64,000 nt of DNA, taken from positions 1,178,001-1,242,000 of the forward strand of contig NZ_CP091881.1 in assembly GCF_022163125.1 (NCBI RefSeq), given 5' to 3'. Each line of letters opens with the position of its first letter. Within the stretch, counting starts at the first letter, position 1. This document shows positions 53,846-63,170 of this stretch, in pieces. This stretch comes from Paenibacillus sp. HWE-109. GTDB lineage: Bacteria; Bacillota; Bacilli; Paenibacillales; NBRC-103111. Position numbers and translations under genes: made by a program. The notes under the pieces are model-generated. The model ran no database searches, was not told the DNA's origin, and saw nothing but the letters and a program-made list of their open reading frames with translations.

Positions 53846-53871
53846 TTCTGATAGTCTTAAGTAAATGAAAA

Positions 53872-53934
53872 AAATGGCTTGTGATCTTGTCTACTTTATT
53901 CGTAAAGTAGCAGGTTGCGAGCCATTTCTATTTT
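53872..53934 (+). terminator. Long bulged terminator hairpin with TTCG loop
   Basis: An outer stem, AAATGGCTTG with CGAGCCATTT, and an inner perfect 8-bp stem, CTACTTTA (53891-53898) with TAAAGTAG (53903-53910), close on a TTCG tetraloop. CTATTTTG follows. It ends the secreted-protein transcript. Confidence 0.75.
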
Positions 53935-53962
53935 GCGTAAAGTCTTCGAAAGGGTGTGGCTA

Positions 53963-53990
53963 TTGACTACGAGGTTTAATTTGCTATAAT
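53963..53990 (+). promoter_or_regulatory. Sigma-A promoter for GntR-LacI regulator
   Basis: TTGACT (53963-53968), a 16-bp spacer and a consensus TATAAT (53985-53990) lie 38 bp upstream of the regulator start. Confidence 0.7.
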
Positions 53991-54028
53991 TGATATAAGA
54001 TAACTTCGTAAATAGGGGTAAATTTAAT

Positions 54029-55216
54029 ATGAGTAATGAGAGACAGCCACTATATATGCTTATTCAGGAGCATTTCAAGCGTTTGATTACCTCGGGGAAA
54101 CTGAATGACGATGACAAGATTCCGACAGAGAAAGAATTGATGAGTGAGTTTAATGTTAGTCGGATAACGGTTGCAAATGCCCTTACTCAGTTAGCGAAGG
54201 ATGGTTGGATTTACAGGGTACCTGGAAGGGGGAGTTTTGTTAGAGGTGCCTCCATGCCTCAGCCTGTTGCGCAACTTCTTGAGCGGCTTGAAGAAAATGA
54301 AGATGAAGCAATTGCGGTTGTTGAAGAAAGTTCCAAACCTCCTTTGAAAAAGCATCGTCAAATGATCGGTTTTTTAATCCCGTCTCTAGAAGATTACTTT
54401 GCGTTGCGATTGATACAGGGGATTAATTCTATTTTGGATGAGACTCGGTATTATTTAGCGATAGTACTTACGAAGCATAACAAGGATAGAGAGAAAGAAG
54501 CGATTCTGGAACTCATTGATAAGGGTGCGGAAGGACTGATTATTTTTCCTATTGATACGGAAACGTATAATGAGGAAATTCTCGCATTGAAGATAAGGAA
54601 TTATCCGTTTGTTCTGATCGATCGGAATTTACCGGGGGTCGAGACACACGTGGTGAGCTCGGATAATTATATGGGTATTCAATTGGCGGTTAACCACTTA
54701 TGGGATTTAGGTCATAGGGATATTGCTATCGTGACGGATTCTCCTCTTTCGACGATTACGGTTGAAGGACGGATTGCGGGTTACATGGAAGCGTTGAAGC
54801 AGAAAAATGCGTTGATCAATCCTGCACTGATCCTAACCGAGTTTACTATTGATTATAAAAATGGTGTCGATGATCAGCATCCGTTATACAGGTATCTCCG
54901 AAATAAATTGGCTACTGCCTATATCACACTGAATGCTAAACTTGGGCTGCACATTGCTGCGATTGCTCATCGTTTAGAGCTAAATGTCCCTTGTGAGCTT
55001 TCTATTCTCACTTTTGATGATCCATCCTCTGGTGAAGGAGAGACAAGATCCTTTACGCATGTTGCGCAATCAGAAGCGGAGATTGGAAGCAAAGCAGCCG
55101 AAGTCTTGATAGGGCTATTGGAAGGTAATTCTGAAGAAGATGGCAAGTATCGCAAGATCATACTTCAACCGAAGCTAATCGTGGGGAAATCAACAGGTCC
55201 AGCAATTCGGAATTAA
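54029..55216 (+). CDS. GntR-LacI hybrid transcriptional regulator (AraR-like), copy 1
   Basis: The protein has 395 residues. Residues about 5-72 are a GntR winged helix (DKIPTEKELMSEFNVSRITVANALTQLAKDGWIYRVPGRGSFV). From about 108 there is a LacI/periplasmic-binding effector domain (IGFLIPSLEDYFALRLIQGI, KGAEGLIIFPID, FVLIDRNLPGVETHVVSSDN). This is the AraR architecture, which represses sugar genes until a sugar binds. It has its own promoter and terminator. A close paralogue lies at 58.5 kb, on the other side of a GH38 gene, and both probably control that region. Confidence 0.92.
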   Translation: MSNERQPLYMLIQEHFKRLITSGKLNDDDKIPTEKELMSEFNVSRITVANALTQLAKDGWIYRVPGRGSFVRGASMPQPVAQLLERLEENEDEAIAVVEESSKPPLKKHRQMIGFLIPSLEDYFALRLIQGINSILDETRYYLAIVLTKHNKDREKEAILELIDKGAEGLIIFPIDTETYNEEILALKIRNYPFVLIDRNLPGVETHVVSSDNYMGIQLAVNHLWDLGHRDIAIVTDSPLSTITVEGRIAGYMEALKQKNALINPALILTEFTIDYKNGVDDQHPLYRYLRNKLATAYITLNAKLGLHIAAIAHRLELNVPCELSILTFDDPSSGEGETRSFTHVAQSEAEIGSKAAEVLIGLLEGNSEEDGKYRKIILQPKLIVGKSTGPAIRN

Positions 55217-55226
55217 ATGACATAGG

Positions 55227-55275
55227 GCGAACTCTTTATAGACCGGAATGGTCATAGAGAGGCGCTTTTTTTTTT
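55227..55275 (+). terminator. Rho-independent terminator
   Basis: The arm CTCTTTATAGACC pairs imperfectly with GGTCATAGAGAG around GGAAT, with flanking GCG/CGC, and is followed by ten Ts (55266-55275). It ends the regulator transcript. Confidence 0.8.
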
Positions 55276-55334
55276 GCGAAAAATGAAAATAATGCTATAT
55301 AATTTTGAAATAATAATTGAATTATCCGATATAT

Positions 55335-55352
55335 ATGATATATTTATATCAT
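55335..55352. promoter_or_regulatory. AT-rich palindrome upstream of GH38 gene (candidate operator)
   Basis: ATGATATA (55335-55342) and TATATCAT (55345-55352) are perfect inverted arms around TT. It lies 67 bp upstream of the mannosidase start and is a candidate operator for one of the two flanking GntR-LacI regulators. The half-site TGATATAT recurs upstream of the importer binding protein (61577) and, as TGATATAA, near 50815 and 53991. Confidence 0.5.
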
Positions 55353-55418
55353 TAATGAAATGCATTTGTATACTCGAATCAAATTACTTCTCAACTCAAG
55401 AAAAGGATGGTACAGCAG

Positions 55419-58400
55419 ATGCCTTACGAAACAATTAAATTGGAAAGACTGAAAGCTACCCTCAATAAGATCCAAAAACATATTTATTTACCTGTAGCAT
55501 CATTGGAAGTTACGGCATTTGTAACTAAGGAACCAGTCGTATTCGATCTTAGAGACAGCGGCCAATTTATTGAATTGTCCCCAGGTGATAAATGGGGTGA
55601 ACTTTGGGATTGTGCATGGTTTCATTTTTGTGGAGTGATTCCTGAATTGGCTGCTGGCCAAAAAGTGGTCCTGCTTATCGATGTGAATGGGGAACTTTGC
55701 TTGGTGGATCACGAGGGGACTCCTGTTCAGGGACTAACGAATGTGAATTCAGAATTTGAGATATCACTCGGTTTACCAGGTAAACGGGTAGTGCATGTTA
55801 GCTCTAATGCAACTGGTGATGAGGTCATTGATATATGGGCTGATGCGGGTTGTAATGATCTTTTTGGGTATTATCGCAGTGGAACATTAAAAGAAGCGGA
55901 TATTGCTATTTGTTATGAAGAAACGAGAAAATTATATTTTGATTTTGAAGTCCTTCTGGAATTAGTGGAGCATCTCCCTGAGCAAAGCTCGCGGCGAATC
56001 CGTGTGCAGCAAGCGCTTTACGAGGTAGCATTGCTGTTGGCGGAAATGACGGAAGAAAACATTAGTGCGGCACGGCGAATTCTTGAACCTGAATTATTGA
56101 AGAAAGGTGGAGATCCTTCACTTTCGGTTAGTGCGATAGGGCATGCACATATGGATCTTGCTTGGTTATGGCCGATTCGTGAAACCATTCGTAAGGGGGC
56201 GCGAACATTTTCCACGGCGCTGCGAATGATGGAGCAATATCCGGATTATGTTTTTGGTGCAAGCCAGCCTCAATTATATGTATGGATGAAGGAATTTTAC
56301 CCGAAGCTCTATGAACAGATTAAAGTCAGAATTGAAGAGGGGCGCTGGGAAGTTCAAGGAGCCATGTGGGTAGAACCGGATTCGAACATTGCTGGAGGGG
56401 AAACGCTTGCCCGGCAAATTTTGTATGGAAAACGATTTTTTCTTAATGAATTTAATAAAGAAATGCAAATTCTATGGGTCCCTGACATATTTGGCTATAG
56501 TGCGTGTTTACCTCAGTTGTTAAAGCTATCTGGTGTTCCGTATATGGTGACTCAGAAGCTTTCCTGGAACGTTTATAATGATCATCCGCACCACACATTT
56601 ATGTGGGAAGGCTTGGATGGCAGTAAGGTGCTTACACATTTGCCTCCAGAGGATACTTATAATAGTCCGGCAGCCCCTAGGTCCATTATTAAAGCGGAAA
56701 AGGATTATTTGGATAAAAATATTTCGGATATCTGTTTAATGTTATTTGGGATTGGGGATGGCGGGGGAGGGCCTGGGGAAGAACATCTCGAACGGTTGCA
56801 GCGTGAAAAGAATTTGCAAGGTCTTCTGCCTGTCAAACAAGAACCGGCATTGAATTTTTTTGAAAAGCTAAATATTCAAAAGGAAAGATATAAAACTTGG
56901 CGTGGAGAGTTATATTTGGAGAAACATCAAGGGACCTTAACATCTCAAGCTAGGAATAAACGGTACAATCGAAAGATCGAAAAAGCCTTAAGGGAGCTTG
57001 AATTCGCGGCTAGTTTAAATTTATCTCTAGGAGGGACTTATCCCGCGGAAGAGTTGGAGAAGATTTGGAAAGAAGTGCTGCTGTATCAATTCCATGATAT
57101 TTTACCTGGATCTTCCATAACACGTGTGTATGATGAGTCGCTTGAGAGATACGAAGTGTTATTATCGAGAATAGAAGAGTTGGTTAAGCAACATTATGAG
57201 CGGCTTGCTGATGGAGTTAGTGTATCATCTATTGCTAAGCCTGTTGTTATTTTTAATTCACTTCCATGGGTACGTAAGCAATGGCTCCAAATACAAGATC
57301 GATGGGTTTACACCGCAACGCCTTCTATGGGATATCAGGTTGTGGATGCGGCGGGTATCGTATTATCTGAATCATTAGAAATAAAATCTGCTTCACATTT
57401 GATGGAAAATGAATTGTTGCGAGTCGGTTTGAATCACGATGGCACTATTTATTCGATCTATGATAAATCATTAAACAAAGAAATGATAGCTGCAGGGGCG
57501 AGGGCGAACGTGCTATCTATTTATCCTGATAATGGTGATGCTTGGGATTTTCCGACAGATTACGCAGAGACGAAGGCTACGGAGATGAAATTAATAGAGG
57601 TGCAAGCTTATGTAAATGGACCTCAAGCAATAATAGAGCAAACGTATCATTATGGTAAATCAACGCTTCATCAAAAAATCATCTTAACCTCGAGAAGTAA
57701 ACGGCTGGATTTTGAAACGATGGTCGATTGGCAAGAAGATGAAAGAATGCTTCGTGCTTCATTTCCTGTTCAGGTGTATACAGACAATGTCAATTGTGAC
57801 ATCCAATTTGGTCATATAAAACGACAAACGCATCGCAATACTTCTTGGGATCGTGCTAAGGATGAAATTTGCGCTCATCAATGGATTGATCTATCGCAGT
57901 CTGATTATGGGGTAGCGCTTTTGAATGATTGCAAATATGGTTTTAAAGCCGATGGGAATGTTCTTGATATTAATTTATTGCGTAGTCCATCAAGTCCGGA
58001 TCCGGAATGTGATAGAGCGCAGCATGAATTCATTTATTCACTTTTTCCGCATGAAGGTGATTTTGTGCAAGCGCAAGTCTATAAAGAGGGGTATGAGTTA
58101 AATGTTCCGCTTCGTGTCGTCGATGTTGCGTCGAACAATGGGGTTGGGCCTCAGAGCGAATCCTTCTTCTGTATGGATTCCCCATATGTAATGATTGAGG
58201 CTGTGAAAAAAGCAGAGGATAGCAATGATATCATCGTGCGTCTTTATGAAACATCTGGAAGAAGCGTTATTACAAATCTTCAAGTGAAATTACCTTTTAC
58301 AACGGTATCTTTAGTTGATTTAATGGAACGTGAACTCTGTGCAATTGCTCTGGATAATGAGACCATTAAGCTAAGTTTTACTCCATTTGAAATCAAAACC

Positions 58401-58424
58401 ATACAATTATCTGGACGGGTATGA
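55419..58424 (+). CDS. Alpha-mannosidase, glycoside hydrolase family 38 (long form)
   Basis: The start at 55419 (MPYETIKLERL) is preferred: an ATG at 55407 overlaps the ribosome site AAAAGGA. The product has 1001 residues. An N-terminal beta domain precedes the catalytic part, with the zinc motif HAHMDLAWLWP (H242, H244, D246) and the nucleophile in WVPDIFGYS (D356). This belongs to the longer MAN2C1-like branch of GH38, distinct from the 909-residue enzyme at 43.7 kb, so the two probably differ in linkage preference. No signal peptide. It is followed by a regulator and an importer on the same strand, suggesting one operon from 55.4 to 63.0 kb. Confidence 0.92.
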   Translation: MPYETIKLERLKATLNKIQKHIYLPVASLEVTAFVTKEPVVFDLRDSGQFIELSPGDKWGELWDCAWFHFCGVIPELAAGQKVVLLIDVNGELCLVDHEGTPVQGLTNVNSEFEISLGLPGKRVVHVSSNATGDEVIDIWADAGCNDLFGYYRSGTLKEADIAICYEETRKLYFDFEVLLELVEHLPEQSSRRIRVQQALYEVALLLAEMTEENISAARRILEPELLKKGGDPSLSVSAIGHAHMDLAWLWPIRETIRKGARTFSTALRMMEQYPDYVFGASQPQLYVWMKEFYPKLYEQIKVRIEEGRWEVQGAMWVEPDSNIAGGETLARQILYGKRFFLNEFNKEMQILWVPDIFGYSACLPQLLKLSGVPYMVTQKLSWNVYNDHPHHTFMWEGLDGSKVLTHLPPEDTYNSPAAPRSIIKAEKDYLDKNISDICLMLFGIGDGGGGPGEEHLERLQREKNLQGLLPVKQEPALNFFEKLNIQKERYKTWRGELYLEKHQGTLTSQARNKRYNRKIEKALRELEFAASLNLSLGGTYPAEELEKIWKEVLLYQFHDILPGSSITRVYDESLERYEVLLSRIEELVKQHYERLADGVSVSSIAKPVVIFNSLPWVRKQWLQIQDRWVYTATPSMGYQVVDAAGIVLSESLEIKSASHLMENELLRVGLNHDGTIYSIYDKSLNKEMIAAGARANVLSIYPDNGDAWDFPTDYAETKATEMKLIEVQAYVNGPQAIIEQTYHYGKSTLHQKIILTSRSKRLDFETMVDWQEDERMLRASFPVQVYTDNVNCDIQFGHIKRQTHRNTSWDRAKDEICAHQWIDLSQSDYGVALLNDCKYGFKADGNVLDINLLRSPSSPDPECDRAQHEFIYSLFPHEGDFVQAQVYKEGYELNVPLRVVDVASNNGVGPQSESFFCMDSPYVMIEAVKKAEDSNDIIVRLYETSGRSVITNLQVKLPFTTVSLVDLMERELCAIALDNETIKLSFTPFEIKTIQLSGRV

Positions 58425-58464
58425 GTCTGCTGGCAAAGTGGATTTCGAGAAGGAGATGGATAGC

Positions 58465-59634
58465 TTGTTAAATGATGCGAGAGTACCGCTGTATTTACAA
58501 ATTCAAGAGCATTTCAAAAATCGAATCATGGCAAGCGATCTCAAGGAAAATGATCGAATTCCATCTGAAAAAGAGCTTATGGAGTTCTATGGTGTGAGTC
58601 GAATTACAGTCGCTAATGCATTAGGTGAGCTCGCCAAAACTGGTTGGATTCACCGCATTCCTGGAAGAGGGAGTTTTGTTCAGGCTAGGGAATTAGTTGA
58701 AGATACCCAAGCTTTGGCAGGTGAACAATTGGATGTGAGTTTATCGAGTGCGTTTGAAGCTGTCAATAAACGAATAGGGCTGGTCATACCCAAAATAGAG
58801 GATTTCTTCGCTATTCGTTTATTGAAAGGGATTAATCATGTTCTGAATAAAAGTGGATGTGAGTTGGTTATTTATTTAACTGAAAACTCAAGCTTGCGTG
58901 AGAAAGAGGCTATTGGGCAGCTCATTCGGATTGGTGTAGAAGGCTTATTAATATTTCCGATTGATGCCGAACAATATAACGAAGATATTATTAAGCTGAA
59001 AATGGATAACTATCCTTTTGTACTCATTGATCGTTATTTACCAGGCATTGAAACAAGTTTTGTGAATTCTAACGGGGGACTTGGTGCGGAGTTAGCAGTG
59101 AATTATTTGTGGGAGCTCGGGCATCGGAATATTGCAATTTGTTCGGATTCTCCGTCAATGACGGTGACGGTGCAGGATCGTATTAATGGATATATCAAAG
59201 CGTTGAAGCTTAAGGGGGCTTTACTCAATCCAGCGCTTATTTTGGTGGATTTTACCATTGACGAGAGTGGGGGAGTGCCTGAAAGTCATACCTTATATCC
59301 ATTAATGAAAAATAAAACCGCCACCGCTTACATTACGTTAAATTCTCGCCTTGGTGTTCATGTTTCCAAGTTGGCCGATCAACTTGGTCTTCATGTTCCA
59401 AGTGATATATCCATCATCACGTTTGATAACCCGTTTATGGAAATTGGTAACGAGGGTGTTTTGTCCTATATTTCACAATCCGAAGAAGAAATTGGTGCTG
59501 AAGGAGCGAAAATTTTATTGCAGCTACTAACCAATAAGAGGAAAGTGGATGCGCCATATTCTTTTGAAACCAAAACGATAAAACCCAAATTAGTTATACG
59601 GGATACAACAGGACCCCGAATTCAAACCTTATGA
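58465..59634 (+). CDS. GntR-LacI hybrid transcriptional regulator (AraR-like), copy 2
   Basis: The start is uncertain. A TTG at 58465 lies 9 nt after AAGGAG and aligns with the start of the paralogue at 54.0 kb; an ATG at 58456 directly abuts the ribosome site. The product has about 389 residues. The GntR winged helix (DRIPSEKELMEFYGVSRITVANALGEL) and the LacI-type effector domain (IGLVIPKIEDFFAIRLLKGI, FVLIDRYLPGIETSFVNSN) parallel copy 1 along the whole length. The closeness implies a duplication followed by divergence of the effector pocket. It sits between a mannosidase and an importer in the same operon, which suggests autoregulation. Confidence 0.9.
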   Translation: MLNDARVPLYLQIQEHFKNRIMASDLKENDRIPSEKELMEFYGVSRITVANALGELAKTGWIHRIPGRGSFVQARELVEDTQALAGEQLDVSLSSAFEAVNKRIGLVIPKIEDFFAIRLLKGINHVLNKSGCELVIYLTENSSLREKEAIGQLIRIGVEGLLIFPIDAEQYNEDIIKLKMDNYPFVLIDRYLPGIETSFVNSNGGLGAELAVNYLWELGHRNIAICSDSPSMTVTVQDRINGYIKALKLKGALLNPALILVDFTIDESGGVPESHTLYPLMKNKTATAYITLNSRLGVHVSKLADQLGLHVPSDISIITFDNPFMEIGNEGVLSYISQSEEEIGAEGAKILLQLLTNKRKVDAPYSFETKTIKPKLVIRDTTGPRIQTL

Positions 59635-59643
59635 GGTGAAGTG

Positions 59644-60585
59644 ATGAGTCATTATGAATCAAAAGAAAATGCAGCCGTCATGGCAATGTCTTCCACAGCT
59701 GTGGGGTGGAAGCGATTTCGTAGGAGACATGCGGATGCAATCATAGCCACAATCATTCTGGGGCCTATGCTGTTATGGTGGGGTGTTATGTATGGAATTC
59801 CAATTATCTTTTCATTCGTCCTTGGTTTTTATGAGTGGATTGGTATTAACGATCGTCCTAAGTTTGTTGGTTTTCATAACTTTGTTCTCTTTTTTCAAGA
59901 TAAAACCTATGTTGCTGATCTCATGCGTTCTATTTGGATGGGAGGACTAGTGACGTTATTATCCATCATAGCCGGATTAGGTGCGGCATTATTGATGAAT
60001 TTGCCTCTTTTCGGGAAAGGGATTTATCGTACGTTATGGTATGTGCCTGTAGTGACTTCCACGATCGCTACAACGCAGGTATTGAACATCTTATTAAATC
60101 CGGTTAATGGTGCTGTCAATCAAGCGATAGAGGCAATGGGGTTTGAACCAATATTATGGCAATCATCTGTTTTTTGGAGCATTGTTCAGATTTGTGTGTA
60201 CTCAGTTTGGAAGGGTGTGGGCACTCAGGCCTTGCTTTGGCTAGCTGGCTTGCAATCCATTGATCCCGTGTTGTATGAAGCTGCGGAAATAGATGGTGCA
60301 GGGCGAACAGGGAAGTTTATCAATGTCACTCTGCCAGGCATTAAACCGATCGCAACCTATATTGTTATTACTGGATTAATCGCCGCAATTCAAATTTACG
60401 AGCAAGTAGCATTTTTGACCAATGGTGGGCCATACGGTTCAACACAAGTGTTGGTATATCGTATTATTGCTGATGGCTTTTTCAATTTCAACTTAGGTAT
60501 GGCTGGAGCATCCTCCGTTATTTTGGCAACAATCGTATTTATTGCTTCCGCTGCCTATTATAAACTGGCTCAAGATAAGGACTAA
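59644..60585 (+). CDS. ABC sugar transporter permease (MalF/UgpA type)
   Basis: The ATG at 59644 is used, with GAGGTGA about 6 nt upstream; a GTG three bases earlier is possible. The product has 313 residues with an N-terminal polar tail of about 35 residues and six predicted membrane helices. The EAA loop reads YEAAEIDGAGRTGKFINVTLPG. It lies 9 bp after the regulator gene. Confidence 0.92.
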   Translation: MSHYESKENAAVMAMSSTAVGWKRFRRRHADAIIATIILGPMLLWWGVMYGIPIIFSFVLGFYEWIGINDRPKFVGFHNFVLFFQDKTYVADLMRSIWMGGLVTLLSIIAGLGAALLMNLPLFGKGIYRTLWYVPVVTSTIATTQVLNILLNPVNGAVNQAIEAMGFEPILWQSSVFWSIVQICVYSVWKGVGTQALLWLAGLQSIDPVLYEAAEIDGAGRTGKFINVTLPGIKPIATYIVITGLIAAIQIYEQVAFLTNGGPYGSTQVLVYRIIADGFFNFNLGMAGASSVILATIVFIASAAYYKLAQDKD

Positions 60586-60609
60586 GGAAAGAAAGGGAGT
60601 GACTTCAAT

Positions 60610-61524
60610 ATGTTAATTGCTCTAAAGAAACAATTGCGGCCGCAATATCTGATTGCGCATCTCATATTGCTAGGTGGAGGATTGATTTTGGTTTATCCAT
60701 TGGTCTTTATGTTCATGGCGAGTTTGTTTACGAGAGAGGAATATAACACCGCGGTGATTGGATTCTTCCCCATAGCGAAGGAACCGACACTCGCCAATTT
60801 AAAGCTATTATTCTTTTCGTCCATAGATAAAACAACGCGCTATTTATATTTGAATTCCATCTATCGAACGGCTTACGCAACATTCTTTGCGGTGCTGACC
60901 GCTTTATTAGGAGGGTATGTTTTTGCTCGGTTGCGATTTAAAGGCAAGGGTGTATTGTTTATGGCTTTATTGGCAACGCAGATGATTCCGACCGTTGTTG
61001 CGCTGCTGCCGACCTATCTGGAGTTTGTTCGTTTTCCTTTTGCAAGGGGGAATTATATTTTTACTGGAGGGAAGGGATTATTTGATACGTGGTGGGTATA
61101 TATACTGCTTAATGGAGGGTCCATCTATATTCTAGGTGTCTTTCTCATCAAGCAGTCCCTGGAGAAAGTGCCGAACGAGTTGGATGAGGCGGCAAAAGTT
61201 GATGGTGCAGGTACAATAAGGCTAATATTTCAAATATTAATGCCTTTACTAAAACCGGTTCTCGCTTATATTGCAATTACAGTCTCGATTGCTACGTGGA
61301 ATGATTGGTCGGCGCCTTTCTTTTATACGAATAGTAGTAAGTTGCAAACACTTGCATCTGGATTGTCTAAATTAACAGCTTTTGCAGGAGCGCCAGGATC
61401 TATCGTGAACTATCCACTTATATTATCGTTAAGCTTATTGCTTACTGTACCAAGCGTTTTGTTGTTTTTTCTGTTTCAGAATTTGATTGTGCAAGGTTTG
61501 GCGAATGCGGGGTTAAAGGGTTGA
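60610..61524 (+). CDS. ABC sugar transporter permease (MalG/UgpE type)
   Basis: The protein has 304 residues with six predicted membrane helices. The EAA loop is DEAAKVDGAGTIRLIFQILMP and the terminus GLANAGLKG is typical. The ribosome site is AAAGGGAG. The binding-protein gene follows after about 105 bp that contain extra promoter-like and palindromic sequence. Confidence 0.92.
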   Translation: MLIALKKQLRPQYLIAHLILLGGGLILVYPLVFMFMASLFTREEYNTAVIGFFPIAKEPTLANLKLLFFSSIDKTTRYLYLNSIYRTAYATFFAVLTALLGGYVFARLRFKGKGVLFMALLATQMIPTVVALLPTYLEFVRFPFARGNYIFTGGKGLFDTWWVYILLNGGSIYILGVFLIKQSLEKVPNELDEAAKVDGAGTIRLIFQILMPLLKPVLAYIAITVSIATWNDWSAPFFYTNSSKLQTLASGLSKLTAFAGAPGSIVNYPLILSLSLLLTVPSVLLFFLFQNLIVQGLANAGLKG

Positions 61525-61630
61525 ATTTTTAAATTAAATATAATCAATATAACTTATTGTGTTATAATGAACTATATGATATATTGAGTTAGAACTTATT
61601 GATGTTTTACATATGAAAGGGGAATGTTCA

Positions 61631-63043
61631 ATGGTAGTCTTAAAGAAATCAGCAACAGTAGTTCTTGCCGCAAGTCTTTGTATTTCGTTAGCAGCTTGCT
61701 CCAAAAGCGAAAAAGCTGATCCGAAGGCATCGGCAGCAGCCACTGCAGCACCAACATCGAAAGATGCGGCTGCAACTGCAGCACCTGCAAAAGTAACTAA
61801 ACTATCTGTCCTACTTGATAATGCAATGATTCTTGGTGGTTATGAAAAACCAGAAGAAAGACTTAAACAATATGATGAAGATGTCAAATCCGGCAAACTG
61901 AAAGGTTCCAAAAACGATAAGATGCAATTTGACAATCTCAAATATTTATCTGAGAAAATGAAAAGTCAAAATATTGAGCTTGTTGCACCAGATTGGGGCT
62001 GGGCTGAGCCATTAATTCAAAAAGAATCCGCTGCGTTCTTAGCGAAAGATGGTCCGGATATTATCGTAGGCGAAACACAAATGCCAGGCTTTGCCTTGGC
62101 AGGACATCTTGAGCCGTTTCCGGATGCGCTAGCAGCTAAAATTAGAGCATCAATTGCAGAAGCAGCGTGGAAACCAATGGAAGTCAATGGGAAAATTTAC
62201 GGATTAGCACCAGATCCGGGTGTAAACATTCTTTATTGGAATAAAAAGATTGTTAAAGCAGCGGGATTAGACCCAGACAAAGCTCCTGCAACTTGGGATG
62301 AACTGCTTGCGAATTCGAAAAAAATCTTTGAAAGCGGTTCTTCTGCTGGTGGCGTCTACGGTGGTCCTAACTTTGGTGGATACTTACGTTTCGGAGCGTT
62401 TATGAAATTAGCTGGTGGCGATTATGTGGATGGCAAGGGCGCTCCAACACTGAATTCACCTGAAAACGAAAAAGCATTTGAATTCCTTCGTCAAATGAAC
62501 AAATACAACAAACCGGGAATCGTTTCTGCGCTTGAAGAGGGTACTTTCTTCACTGCTTTTGACAAAGGTCAAATTGCTTATCAAGTCAATGGACCGTGGG
62601 TCATCTCAGGCTGCGCGGATCAAAAAGTGGATTGTGGCGTTGCTCCCCTTCCATTAGGGCCAACAGGCAAACCGGGTAATGTTACGATTGGTGCCGCTTT
62701 CCAAGCTGTTCCTGCTTATTCAAAAAACAAAGAAGCTGCTTTCAAAGTTATTGAAGAACTAATGGGTCAAAAGATTCAACAAAATATCGCTGATGCGGGT
62801 GTTAGAGCGCCGATTCTTAAATCTATTACGGAGTCGGATGCTTACAAAACTGCTCAACCAAGCTTGTACATTTTTGCAAAAGGTCTACAAGGTGAAGTAG
62901 TTGGATTACCAACCTTTGCTGGTGATGCGAATAAGGCGTGGCAAGCTATTGGTGAAGCTATGACGAAGACTATGCTCACTGACAAGCCAGTGAAAGAAAT
63001 ATTGAAAGCTGCCCAGGATCAAATTGTTGCCGCGGGGAAATAA
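61631..63043 (+). CDS. ABC transporter sugar-binding lipoprotein (family 1 solute-binding protein)
   Basis: The start at 61631 follows AAAGGGG; an in-frame ATG 18 bp upstream overlaps that ribosome site. The product has 470 residues. The signal peptide ends in lipobox SLAAC with C23 lipidated, followed by an Ala/Lys/Thr linker. The mature protein has binding-protein features (GQIAYQVNGPWVISG, IGAAFQAVPAYSKNKEAAFKVIEELM). The upstream 105 bp contain TATAAT boxes and the inverted repeat TATAAC (61548-61553) with GTTATA (61561-61566). A separate promoter would let the binding protein be made in excess over the permeases. Confidence 0.92.
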   Translation: MVVLKKSATVVLAASLCISLAACSKSEKADPKASAAATAAPTSKDAAATAAPAKVTKLSVLLDNAMILGGYEKPEERLKQYDEDVKSGKLKGSKNDKMQFDNLKYLSEKMKSQNIELVAPDWGWAEPLIQKESAAFLAKDGPDIIVGETQMPGFALAGHLEPFPDALAAKIRASIAEAAWKPMEVNGKIYGLAPDPGVNILYWNKKIVKAAGLDPDKAPATWDELLANSKKIFESGSSAGGVYGGPNFGGYLRFGAFMKLAGGDYVDGKGAPTLNSPENEKAFEFLRQMNKYNKPGIVSALEEGTFFTAFDKGQIAYQVNGPWVISGCADQKVDCGVAPLPLGPTGKPGNVTIGAAFQAVPAYSKNKEAAFKVIEELMGQKIQQNIADAGVRAPILKSITESDAYKTAQPSLYIFAKGLQGEVVGLPTFAGDANKAWQAIGEAMTKTMLTDKPVKEILKAAQDQIVAAGK

Positions 63044-63076
63044 TTATTAGTCATTAAACGGTTATTTTAAATGGAG

Positions 63077-63122
63077 GCTTAGGTGATATGGCTAATATGG
63101 CATATTCATCTAAGCTTTTTCT
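63077..63122 (+). terminator. Rho-independent terminator
   Basis: GCTTAGGTGATATG (63077-63090) pairs with CATATTCATCTAAGC (63101-63115), with one bulge and one wobble, and is followed by TTTTTCT. It ends the importer operon ahead of the convergent regulator. Confidence 0.8.
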
Positions 63123-63170
63123 ATTGGCCGCGGCGCCCCTTGTAAACTCAGAGGATTGTATACTGAATTC

